Below are positions 23,701-33,210 of a stretch of DNA of 64,000 nt, piece by piece. Location of the stretch: assembly GCA_022575985.1 (NCBI GenBank), contig JAKSXM010000231.1, positions 2,792,501 through 2,856,500 on the forward strand, given 5' to 3'. Made by a program: the position numbers and the translations under genes. Below the pieces are notes generated by a model, which was given only the letters and a program-made list of their open reading frames with translations, was not told where the DNA came from and did no database searches. Origin of the DNA: Anagrus nilaparvatae (Eukaryota; Arthropoda; Insecta; Hymenoptera; Mymaridae). Position 1 is the first letter of the stretch. The number at the start of each line of letters is the position of its first letter.

Positions 23701-24258
23701 TTGCAAAAGTAACCTCAAAAAAGTATGAATTTTAGCCCGATTTTGGAGCCTTGATAATTCTGAAACAGATTAACCAATTTTAAAGTTTAAGGTCTTATAT
23801 TAAAGCTTATCCAAAAATTTTTTATTTAATTTTGGGGTCTACTGTTTTAAACAACTATATTAATGACTTCGATTCTTTACAATCAACATTTTGGCCATTT
23901 TGTAACAATAATGGGAAAATAATACGCGCAAATCATTAAAAACTCAGACATTTCAGTATAAAAACTTATTTTTTTAAAAACAAGAGTAATGGAGCCTTAA
24001 AACTTTCTAGAAGCCACAAAATTTATTGTAGAGTATCGTCCCCATATATCAAAATTCTGAAGTAAGTTGACTATTCAATAAGTTCATCAAGTCCTAAAAA
24101 TGTCTAATAGTCCCTAAGTCAAAATTTATTAGTTCAGGTTTTTTGTAGTCAGACAACTGGTAGCATTTCCAGTAGGAAGTAGTTTGGATGAACCGTTTCA
24201 GAATAACTCCAAGAAAACTGGGCAGACAGTCAATAGGACTACTTTGAAGGTACGTAAA

Positions 24259-24562
24259 AACCTAGTCAAGTCAAATGAAAAAGAAAAACACACTCTAATG
24301 ACCATTCTAGTTTGGTTTTAAAAAGAAGTTATGGAATATAAGCAATAGTTTAATATTCAAATAAGAGAATCGAAGCGAGTGAGATTACATAATTTTTTTC
24401 GGCTTAAAAAAATAAAAATTTATACAACGGAAACGTTTATTTAAAATTATTTAATTATATGGATATGTTTTTCATGCCTGTCATGCGTTAGAGTTGCATC
24501 ATATTATTAATTTTTAATATTTACTTAGAGATAATGTGTAGGCAAAATAATTTTTTCGACTG
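24259..24562. other. Junction after unit 2 and upstream region of OBP C
   Basis: Sequence diverges from unit 1 after GGACTACTTTGAAGGTACG. No gene is seen; this should hold the regulatory region of OBP C. Confidence 0.4.
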
Positions 24563-24570
24563 TATAAAAG
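24563..24570 (+). promoter_or_regulatory. TATA box of OBP C
   Basis: TATAAAAG lies 46 bp upstream of the ATG at 24616, the same spacing as in the other two OBP genes. Confidence 0.7.
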
Positions 24571-24615
24571 CAACGTTGCTTCTTTTGGAATCAAGTTATT
24601 CACAAGCATTTAAAC

Positions 24616-25626
24616 ATGAATAGTCAAGTGTTTTTCTTTAGCTTATCATTCGTTATTTTAGCGAATGTAAATTACTTTTCTAATGCGGTAAGTCCAAGTT
24701 CTTTAGATTTTTAATTTATTTAATAAAATTTAAAAAAATATTATTTTTAGCAAAAAATGTCTTATGATGATGTGAAAAAAATGGTGCAACCTTACAAAGA
24801 AATGTGCATCAGCAAAATTGGAATTTCCGATGGTATGATTTAACTAATTTTATTTTTAAATCAAAAAGTATTTACAAATTATTTTCTTTTCTGTACTAAA
24901 GAACTCATCGAAGGCATGAAAAAAGGAAATTTCCCAGATGATCAGAAAGCCAAATGTTATCTGCATTGTTTCCTTCAAAAAGCCCGCCTTGTAAGTATGA
25001 ACTCATGATACACGCATGCAATAAATGAGTAAATATAACCAAAATTACGATTTTGTTTACTAAATTCAATTTGGTTAAAATTAACTATATATTTTTAGTA
25101 AAATTTACCAATAAAATTTCTTTACAAAACTAAAAGCTCAATTTTTTTAATTAAATTTACTAATTTTTTGGTTTTATTTACCGTAATATTTATTAATTTG
25201 TATTTATGAAATTCATAGAAGCTAATTTTACTATCTTTTTTTTGCGTGTATATATTTTTATTTAAATTTTGCTCAATTTTTTTTTCAAGATGAACGATAA
25301 AGGGGAATTAATGATAGACGATATAAAACAGCAGATCGAAATGATGGATGAAAGATTAACAAATGTATTTGAAGACATTTTTAAAACCTGCACTACTTCA
25401 GGTAACTTTTTGAACTAGTTTTTTACATTTTTATGCAGATCCAAATTTATTTTGTTTATATTTTTTAGAATACGTCGGCAAGGATCCATGCGACACGGCG
25501 ATGCTTATGACCAAATGTGCTTATAATAAATATCCCAATGTAAATTCTTTTTACTTATATCTCGACTTACATATATTTATAAATATTTACAAATGTTCAT
25601 TTTATTTTTAGGAATCCATAGCGTAG
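24616..25626 (+). CDS. Odorant-binding protein, diverged third member (OBP C)
   Basis: Six exons, 24616-24687, 24751-24832, 24902-24990, 25290-25401, 25469-25539 and 25612-25626, join in frame (intron phases 0,1,0,1,0) to 146 residues. Exon 1 encodes a 24-residue signal peptide ending FSNA, with cleavage before QKMS. Cysteines are spaced C1-x26-C2-x3-C3-x40-C4-x10-C5-x8-C6 (KCYLHCF for C2-C3, DPC then MTKC for C5-C6), the classical OBP signature. The first four introns fall at the same places relative to the cysteines as in OBP A and B, so all three are one family, although the protein is very different outside these landmarks. The last exon adds only four codons (ESIA) and a stop. AATAAA follows at 25675-25680. 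It lies on the opposite strand from A and B, just beyond the end of the duplicated block. Confidence 0.93.
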
Positions 25627-26719
25627 TTTCAAGCTTAGGTAATGGCAAAATGGATTGTATGTAGTAAAGTTTAAAATAAAAGAAATTTTAGTGCTAGACA
25701 TTGATTATTTTATTTTTTACCTTTAAATTAAAAAAAAAATTTTTTTAATTATATATTTCCAATTTAAGTATAAACATTGGCCTTAGCTTCCTATATATGG
25801 ACAATTCTATAACGATTGTTTAAAACTTTATTTATAAAATAGTTTGTAAAATTGTCCGTTCATCGTCATTTTATCTATAGCTATATACAATAGCTTTAGG
25901 TATCATTTTCTTTATCATTTTTTTTCTAACATGCTCTTTCTACAGTCTTGAAGAATTAATTTATTTAAGTTACTGCAAAATCTGAGTCTTGTATTGTGGG
26001 TGTACATTAGGGTGTTTCTTATTTCACATATTGATCGTAGAGGAAAATACTGTCACGAATAAGATACTTCAGGTATAAAACTTTTTATTAATTCTAATTG
26101 AACCGGAATTCAATTACACAAATAAATGATATTTTATAATTAATAAGTGTCACAATATAATGCAAATGAAAATTAGTAAAAATTAGGAAAAAGGTTTGAA
26201 AAACGTCTTCGAAAGCTTTTACAAACCTTTCCAAAAACTTTTTACTACTAAAATGTTCTAAAAGTTTGTTAGTAACAAATGATTTAAAAAAAAATTTCAA
26301 ATTATCTTATTTTATTGTATTTAAACTTAATTTAAAATTTACTACAAAACTAATATTCACGCGAATCGCAATTTGACTGCTCTACTATTCATTGATTTCT
26401 TGTAAAAAAGAATATTTCTTATTTTAGGGAAGAGGCAGTCAAAAAAAATTTTTTAACTGGTCAAAATACCTAAAAATAACCTTTTACGTTATTATTTACA
26501 GTTTTTTATAGATATTTTGTCACTAACATGCTTTTATAACATTTTCGCAGTAAAATGATTTTAGCAAGATTTCTAAAAGCTTTCTAAGATTTGGTGACAA
26601 AATATCCAAACCAAATTATCCAAAATAAAATATCCAAACCAGAATATCCAAAATCTAAAATATCGAAAAATAAAAATTCCAAATTTTAAAATTTCCAAAC
26701 ATTTTTTTATTTTAGAACT

Positions 26720-27195
26720 AAAATTTTAGTTTAAAGGTACCATCAAGATACCATGTTCGTGATCTTTCGAACAAAATTTGCAGATTTTCCTTAGTTGCAA
26801 ATACAACAATTCTTCCACGTTTCAAATCATAACTTTCATCGCTGAAAGAATCATAAATAATAAAGAGTTGACCGGCCAAGGTTTTCATATAAATATATCT
26901 GGAATTTCAGCTAAGTCTTGGATTTTGCGGTAAATTTTTTTGTCTAACTCTTTTTATTTGCTTCTGAATATTCACGCGATCTGCAAGCTTAGCAACCACT
27001 GCTGTAGAAAGGCTTTGTAAGCTTCTCATTATACGAGTAGGAGGTTCTTCTGGATGTTCCTCTGCTTCTTTTTCAAACTAACAACAGTTTTTAAGGCTAT
27101 TACTTCCGCTCTGTCAGGAGCGTGTGAGTGATCTTCAGGATCCCAAAATTTTTTAACAGTGAAATTGCTCCCGATACTTGAAATAATAATACGTG
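26720..27195 (-). pseudogene. FLYWCH/MULE transposase fragment, frameshifted (copy 1)
   Basis: Read on the minus strand in shifting frames, this encodes the second half of a FLYWCH zinc finger (FTVKKFWDPED, then HSHAPD with both zinc histidines) and a linker (SLQSLSTAVVAKLADRVN). It then reaches the start of a MULE domain (GRIVVFATKENLQIL, RSRTWYLDGTF). At least two one-base indels and stops break the frame, and the rest of the transposase is missing. The first zinc-finger half (the FLY.W.C part) is absent here. It shares about 190 bp with the fragment at 28116-28410 in opposite orientation. Confidence 0.75.
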
Positions 27196-27507
27196 CAAAT
27201 GCATTCTAAGCTTGATTTTCATAATAAAATAATAAATTTTTTTTTTTATATCAATTAATTTTTCCCTGGGTATTCATTTATTCAAGAAAGAAATCATTTT
27301 TATTTACCCAATTTCAGTTTTTAGGTCAAAAAATGTGTTCAGTAAATTTTGCTACTTACAGTTTTCAAAGGCTTTTGACCTAAAAATTGAAATTTGGTAC
27401 ATAAAAATGATTTTTTTTCATAAAGAAATGAATTTCCAAGGAAAAATACATCGATTTAAAAAAAAAAAATTATTATATTACAATGAAAATCAAGCGAGTA
27501 ATGCATG

Positions 27508-27706
27508 CACGGCGAGGCTGCTTTGCTTGAATTTTATTTGCTGCTTGAATTTTCAAGCAAATGCTTGAATATTCAGGCAAACTGCTTGAAAATTCAAGCA
27601 AATTGCTTGAAAATTAAAGCAAATGCTTGAAAATTCAAGCAAATGCTTGAAATTTCAAGCAATTCAAGCAACTGCTTGAATTTTCAAGCAAAGCAGCCTG
27701 GCCGTG
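27508..27706. repeat. Palindromic CTTGAA/TTCAAG array with inverted flanks
   Basis: About ten alternating GCTTGAAAATTCAAGC units make a self-complementary array. It is bracketed by GGCTGCTTTGCTTGAA on the left and TTCAAGCAAAGCAGCC on the right; these brackets match over 23 of 24 positions, including CACGGC/GCCGTG. It lies at the centre of the inverted MULE fragments. Confidence 0.75.
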
Positions 27707-28115
27707 TGTTTAAAGTTCAGAAACAAGCTTTTTTCAATAAAATTTCAATCTTTTTTAAGACAAATTTGAGTAAAATCTTAAATTGACGATAACTTGGCTA
27801 AATTTCATCGGAAAAAGAAAAGTTTTTTTTTCTTCTGGATTGATTTTCCCTGGCAATCAGATTTTTTACCTATTTTTTAAAAATTTTATTTACCTAAAAA
27901 GTTATTTTGAAAATTTGAGGTAGCTCAGATACGAAAAACGCGGTTTTTGACATAAAAGTGGCAAAATCTTTTTGGCATCCATCGCCGGTTTCGTGTTCAC
28001 GCTTTTTTTGCATTCTATAGGGTTCAAACTACAAGAAAATCATGATGGCAGTCGCGGCCTCGTAAATTTTTTTTTCTTCATTTTTGGTGCTCATAAAAAG
28101 GATTTTCTCGTATAA

Positions 28116-28410
28116 ATGCACATATACTTACATTTGGACGGTTTTTTATACACAAAACATTCAAAAGGATCAAAAAATAGTTCATATTGGAGGTGCAGGT
28201 TAAAATCTGAATGCGATGCACGTATTGTTATTTCAAGTATCGGGAGCAATTTCACTGTTAAAAAATTTTGGGATCCTGAAGATTACTCACACGCTCCTGA
28301 CAGAGCGGAAGTAATAGCCTTAAAAACTGTTGTTAGTTTGAAAAGGGAAGCAGAGGAACATCCAGAAGAACCTCCTACTCGTATAATCAGAAGCTTACAA
28401 AGCCTTTCTA
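28116..28410 (+). pseudogene. FLYWCH zinc-finger fragment of MULE (copy 2)
   Basis: The open frame encodes a FLYWCH finger: GFLYTKH, YWRCRLKSECDARIV with the two zinc cysteines (residues 27 and 33), and FWDPEDYSHAPD. The first of the two zinc histidines is replaced by Tyr, whereas copy 1 keeps it. The frame continues to PPTRIIRSLQSLST, then runs into an inserted small palindromic MITE whose sequence supplies the last residues and stop at 28448. The MULE catalytic domain is missing, so this is a dead fragment even though the frame is open. Confidence 0.75.
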
Positions 28411-28502
28411 CAGTGGAACGCAATTACCGCGGATTTTTACATTGCTAGTATATTTTAAAGCAAGGTAAATAACCGCGGCAATTGCGTATCCACCCGGTAT
28501 AT
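28411..28502. mobile_element. About 90-bp palindromic MITE inside the FLYWCH fragment
   Basis: GTGGAACGCAATTACCGCGG is the inverted copy of CCGCGGCAATTGCGTATCCAC, closing with CCCGGTATATA. A second copy lies at 7076-7161. The uninterrupted sequence at 27000-27010 (copy 1, minus strand) shows the insertion point after CTACAG. Confidence 0.65.
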
Positions 28503-29084
28503 AATTTAGATTTTGAATCCATTTTGATATTTTAAATTTGGATATTTAATGCATTCGGATATTTTAAGTTTGGATATTTAATGCATTCGGATATTTTAAG
28601 TTTGGATATTTAATGCATACGGATATTTTAGATTTGGATTTTGGTTTGGATATTTTGTCCCTCAACCCTTTCTAAATCGTTTTTAAAACTTCTTTCCAAA
28701 TTTTTACCAATTTTAATTTGCATATCAGCATACTACATTATCCTGTATGCATAATTTTTTTTTTAGGCCTTAGTTTTATGACTTGAAGTACCATGTTTAG
28801 GCCGGTAATTTTCTCTACGACCAGTTTAGGAAATAAGAAACACCCTACATGATTAAGTCCCTAAACATGTATTATTCTAATTATTCTAAGTCCTATTTGA
28901 CTCTTCCCCCCCCCATCTTAAACCGGACACATTCGACCCTTCCCTGTTAACATGTTCCATGTTGAAAAAAAAATTATATCCGCTTTTTCTAATTTTTTTA
29001 AATTTGGGGGGTAGTTTTCACAAGTTAATCAACAATAAAAAATTTAAAGAATTTGTCTTTTCTTATGTTTTTCGTAATTTTACT

Positions 29085-29126
29085 TACCCACGTAAAAGGA
29101 TTAAGCTTAATCCTTTTACGTGGGTA
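29085..29126. repeat. 42-bp perfect palindrome
   Basis: ACCCACGTAAAAGGATTAAG is followed directly by its complement, centred on an AAGCTT at 29103-29108, with no loop. Confidence 0.8.
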
Positions 29127-29525
29127 TATTAGGGGTAGTTTTTCTCTATTTTTTTATTACGGCTAATAAAAATTTCACTAATTTTCTTAAACTTTTGTCT
29201 AAATGTTCTATAGAATATTCTTATAAAACAGCTCCTTTGATTATTAATAATTAATTTAGGAAATATAATAATTTATTTAAATATTCAAAATAAAGCAAAC
29301 GTTTCATTTCTTCTGATTATGTCTTCTTTTTTTTTAAAAAGATTTTTGATTAAATGCAGAATATTTTTACCAACTTTATTGGTAATGTTTACTCTAAATT
29401 TATTGTCCGTGTAATCCAGGACGCATCCTGTTCTAATCCGTAGTTATACAATAAAAATTTAGGCTTTGATAAATTGATATTTGGCACTGCACGGTATGTC
29501 GGTATTATCAGCAACTTTGTCATAA

Positions 29526-29552
29526 AATTTTCTCACAAGTGAAATGACTTCC
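29526..29552 (+). repeat. TTTCTC-GNRA-GAGAAATG hairpin motif, copy b (worn)
   Basis: TTTTCTCACAAGTGAAATGACTT keeps the stem, but the loop is ACAA. Confidence 0.35.
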
Positions 29553-30038
29553 AAAGATTAAGGATCATTAAAGGCTTTTTTTAGTCAAGTACATGGAAAA
29601 GTGATGATAAAAAGTTGATGAAAATATTTAGCCACTCACAATTATGTAAATTTAAATCGTGACAATTTAAATGTTGTGTAATCAAAATTAAAAGAAAAAT
29701 GTTGAAATATTTTAGAAATATAAATTAAAATATTGATAAATTTTAATATTATTATCACCTGTTCTTCATATAAAACTGAGATATAATATTTATTACATTA
29801 TATTATTATTTCATAAATTTGAATTGCTGATACAGCACATAAAATATAATCAAATATCAATATTTTCGTGCTTCTTTTGAATTAATAAAATTTTAAAAAC
29901 ATTTATAAGCCAATTTTTTTCATTCTAGTAATTTTATTAATAAATCATTTCTGTTTGAAAATAAAAAGTAAAAGGATTTTTAATTTTAAATTATATTTTT
30001 ATAAATTTAATTCAATAGAAAAAAATATAAAATTAAAT

Positions 30039-31928
30039 ATGAAATTGACGATATACATTGTTTTTAGTACATTTTTTATTTATGCAGTTTATGGAGATAA
30101 TATTTTTCGGATTAAAAGAGAATCTGCGGTAAGTTGAAATTTTATTTTTAGTTAGTTTAGAAGCTCTATATTTTAGAGGCATGCAATTTTTCCAAACTTA
30201 TTTTGAGCAAACCTATTCAAATTAAGTTTTTTGGTATACACTGATTCTAAATTTTTCGATCTCTCCACTTCGGTACGAAAAAACAGTGTTTGTGGATTTT
30301 TTTGTTCCAAACTATCATATTTATTAACTTTTTTTTTTCTAATCATTTATATTCTAAAATATCCAATACTTTAAATAAATTTACAGATGTCCAGAAATCG
30401 TACGGAAGATAAAAATAACAACAATGAGAATCCAAGAATACATGATAGAAGAGAAAATTATAACAAATTTATAAAGAATAATAACTGGTCTAAATTATTC
30501 TCCAAGGTAAGAAATATAGCGAAAGGGTTTTTTGAAAATAATTTGCAGAAATTTAACTCGCTGTTGGATGTTCACTCTTCTCAAGATTCAGTTACTGATA
30601 ATAAGGCTCTACCGAAAAATTCCAAAACATTAGCTGAACAAGAAGAAATAAAAAATGCTAAAAACTCTGATAAGGAGACGGAAGGGCCAGTAACTACTGA
30701 AATAAATAAATCAACTGGACCATCTAACAAACAATTTACATCTGCCCCATATAGATCAGCAGAAGAAGAAAGTGATAAAAAAAACAATGATTCATCGGGT
30801 TCATCTGGTACTGACAGTATTATTAGTGAAACAGACAAACCAAAAGAACAAACCAAAACCCCATCAAATGCTAAAACAATTTCTGAACCAAATGAAAATA
30901 ACAGTAGTTCTAAAAAGTCAGAGAAGCCAGTAAGTACCAAAAAACAAGAACCGCATAAGTCCCTGAATACAGAAGATGTTGATGAAGAGCATCAAGCAGT
31001 ATCTGATTTAGCAGTACCTACTAAATATTCGAAAGAACCTAACAAAAGTGACAAATCAACTGATCCAGATATTAGTAATTCAATTTCTCTATCCAACGCA
31101 GACTTAAGATTGCAAACTAAGAAATATATTGATTCCATAAATTATAATCTTTTAATGAAAGAAAAAGGCTTATTAATGAATCACCAGGAATTTACTATTA
31201 TAGATAAATATGACTATAAAACAATTTTCGATACATTTTTAACACTTTACAAGAACAATCTAAATTTCGCTAAATATATCATTCAATCACGTTATCGCGA
31301 TCAAACCCCCATGGACTTTTTATCATTTGAAATTTACAATTATATCACGGGATCTCATCAGAATGTTTATTTTGTACCTGATTTACTGAAACATCTCTTA
31401 CATTCAAGTAAATGCGTAAGCAATTCTAATGATAATGAAGTTTTAGATTGTTATATTGATATCAACAAATTCATAAAAACATACTATGCGTATCTTCCTG
31501 ACGAATCCAAAGATCCAGTTAGCTACGATAAATACAAAAAATTTATAGAAACTTCTGGAATATACAATTTTAATGCTCCAGATATAAGGAGACCTTTATT
31601 TTTTGTGATTCCAGAACATTTAGATAAGATGTATTCTTTATCAGAAATACCTTTGGAAATAATTAAAGATGGTTTACCCTATAATCTAGTGGCTATCATT
31701 GGAGAAAAAGAAATAGGAGAAGAGCACAACCTCTACTCATATGTCCGCGTACCTATTGAATTTTCTGAAGAAAAATATCATTGGATAGATGTTGATACTA
31801 AAAAAACTTTTGATACCATTCCAGAAGACAAGAAACTTGTTAAGTTTTTGATGTACTTTAGAAAATCTTTACAGGGTGATCGTTTTTATGCATTTCAGGG
31901 AAAAGCATTTTATCATCATAAGCAATAA
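30039..31928 (+). CDS. Secreted protein with disordered N-half and USP-like C-terminal domain
   Basis: Two exons, 30039-30128 and 30387-31928, join in phase 0 to 543 residues. Exon 1 begins with a signal peptide (MKLTIYIVFSTFFIYAVYG), cleaved probably before DNIF, followed by RIKRES. Residues about 31-260 are rich in S, T, N, K and E with no cysteine and look disordered. Residues about 265-540 look folded. The last 110 residues follow the layout of the ubiquitin-specific protease His-box region: a PLFFVIPEHLD strand near 432, PLEI, YNLVAIIG, EEHNLYSYVRV (His about 477 where USPs have GHY), HWIDVD (Asp about 498-500), and a closing strand LVKFLMYFRKS. I see no Cys-box, and only two cysteines in the mature protein, so it would not be an active USP. 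This likeness is from memory of the family and is tentative. The gene converges on the secreted kinase at 33211-35054. AATAAA lies at 32184-32189. Confidence 0.85.
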
Positions 31929-32502
31929 ATTTATTATTTAACTTTCTTTACTAGCGGGCAATAATATTACCCTTTGGAAAGAAAAAAACATTCATAACCT
32001 CATCTAGAAATGTTTATTATTACCAAATGCAATTCCTCGTACCTTTAAAAACCTCCGCATTTGGCAAAATAAAAATTTCTACGAGCCGATTAAGAATGTA
32101 ATATTATTGCATATAACTTAATTGTGTAAAAGTGTATCTTCTAAATTTTATATTAAATCATGTAAACAGTTGAAAATTTTAAAAATAAAATAGACACTAA
32201 CTATATAAATATAATAAAATGCTATATATAATTATAAATTAATAGATAATAAATATCGATTTCTCAAAAAAATAAAGCCCTTATAGTAGGGGCTCAAATT
32301 TTGGTATAAATTAAAATTGAAGGCTACCCCTCTATAAAGCTTTCTTAAAACTTTTCCGAATTATTTTTCAAGCCTTTTTTGATACTATCTATTTTATACC
32401 TACATAAATATCAATTTAAAATACAGCCTGTAAAGTCAATGTGAAATTAAATTATTAAATTTTACTTAGCTTAGGCCATATTTCATCTCACAACATATCG
32501 AC

Positions 32503-32883
32503 GCCCCTAGCGAAAAAAACGCTTATTCAAAATTCTAAGGAAAAAAACTCTAAGTGAAAGGTAAATGGAATACTACGCTACCTCAAATGTAGCGGCGAAG
32601 ACGACGCTTACTCAATTTGGAGGCAAAGACTACTCCAACAAAATTTCCAAAACTCATATTTTTCTATGTTCTGTCGTACCGACTTCATTTAAATAACATT
32701 AAGTCGGTACGACAGAAAATAGCAAAATACGAGTTTTGGAAATTTTGTTGGAGTAGTCTTCGCCTCCAAATTGAGTAAGCGTCGTATTCGCCGCTACATT
32801 TGAGGTAGCGTAGTATTCCATTTACCTTTCACTTAGAGTTTTTTTCCTTAGAATTTTGAATAAGTGTTTTTTTCGCTAGGGGC
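32503..32883. mobile_element. 381-bp near-perfect palindrome (foldback element)
   Basis: Arms of about 185 bp begin GCCCCTAGCGAAAAAAACGC and end with the inverted copy. They include AGGTAAATGGAATACTACGC and CTCAATTTGGAGGC and meet around TCGGTACGACAGAA. Only a few mismatches separate the arms. It lies between the convergent 3' ends of the USP-like gene and the kinase gene. No clear target duplication is seen. Confidence 0.75.
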
Positions 32884-33210
32884 AGTTTAATTATATATTA
32901 GTTCAGATTTAGATGAACTTGTGATTAATTGTATAAAATTGGAAACCTGATTAGTTTGGATCATAATGTTTGTATCTTTTATTTTTAATAAGTAAATAAA
33001 ACTAGGAATAAATTAGATGAAAAATCATGTTACATAAATTGGTTAGAGATAGATGAACAATAAGAAAAATGCTTATTTTATTATTGTATATAAGTTTATT
33101 AAAATTTGTTGTATACTATAAAACTACAATTGAACAAAATACAATTTAACTAATACATGCAGTTAGTTTTCTTTTCAATTATTGTAAATTTATTATCAAA
33201 TAACGTAATA

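Larger units (their letters stand above)
17646..24258. repeat. Tandem segmental duplication, unit 2 (with OBP B)
   Basis: This is the second copy of the block described at 12571-17640. It is about 1.5 kb longer because of a TTAA-flanked foldback (17775-18180), a GC-rich foldback (20066-20388), a G-rich minisatellite and a complete HINE-like element (21040-22935), while it lacks the 15-16.65 kb insertion of unit 1. Confidence 0.75.
26008..28847. mobile_element. Decayed Mutator-like (MULE) element, 2.84 kb
   Basis: The ends are inverted copies of TAGGGTGTTTCTTATTTC, and similarity continues inward for about 200 bp (GTCGTAGAGAAAATTACYGG-like, then GGTAAAAATTWGGAAARAAG-like). ATATCC-rich subterminal repeats lie on both sides. 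Inside are two inverted fragments of a FLYWCH zinc finger/MULE transposase gene and a palindromic array. Long TIRs plus FLYWCH-MULE coding remains identify a Mutator-like element. Flanks share only CAT, so the target duplication is unclear. A shorter relative lies at 54042-54450. Confidence 0.65.
28850..30030. other. Repeat fragments and upstream region of the USP-like gene
   Basis: Contains a C-rich patch near 28905, a fragment of the ACTACCCC module repeat, the 42-bp palindrome and a hairpin motif. No other gene is seen. Confidence 0.4.

Noticed and set aside
30581..30940. 119-residue ORF on minus strand
   Set aside because: It is antisense to the Ser/Asn-rich part of the USP-like gene, where skewed codons leave the other strand open.
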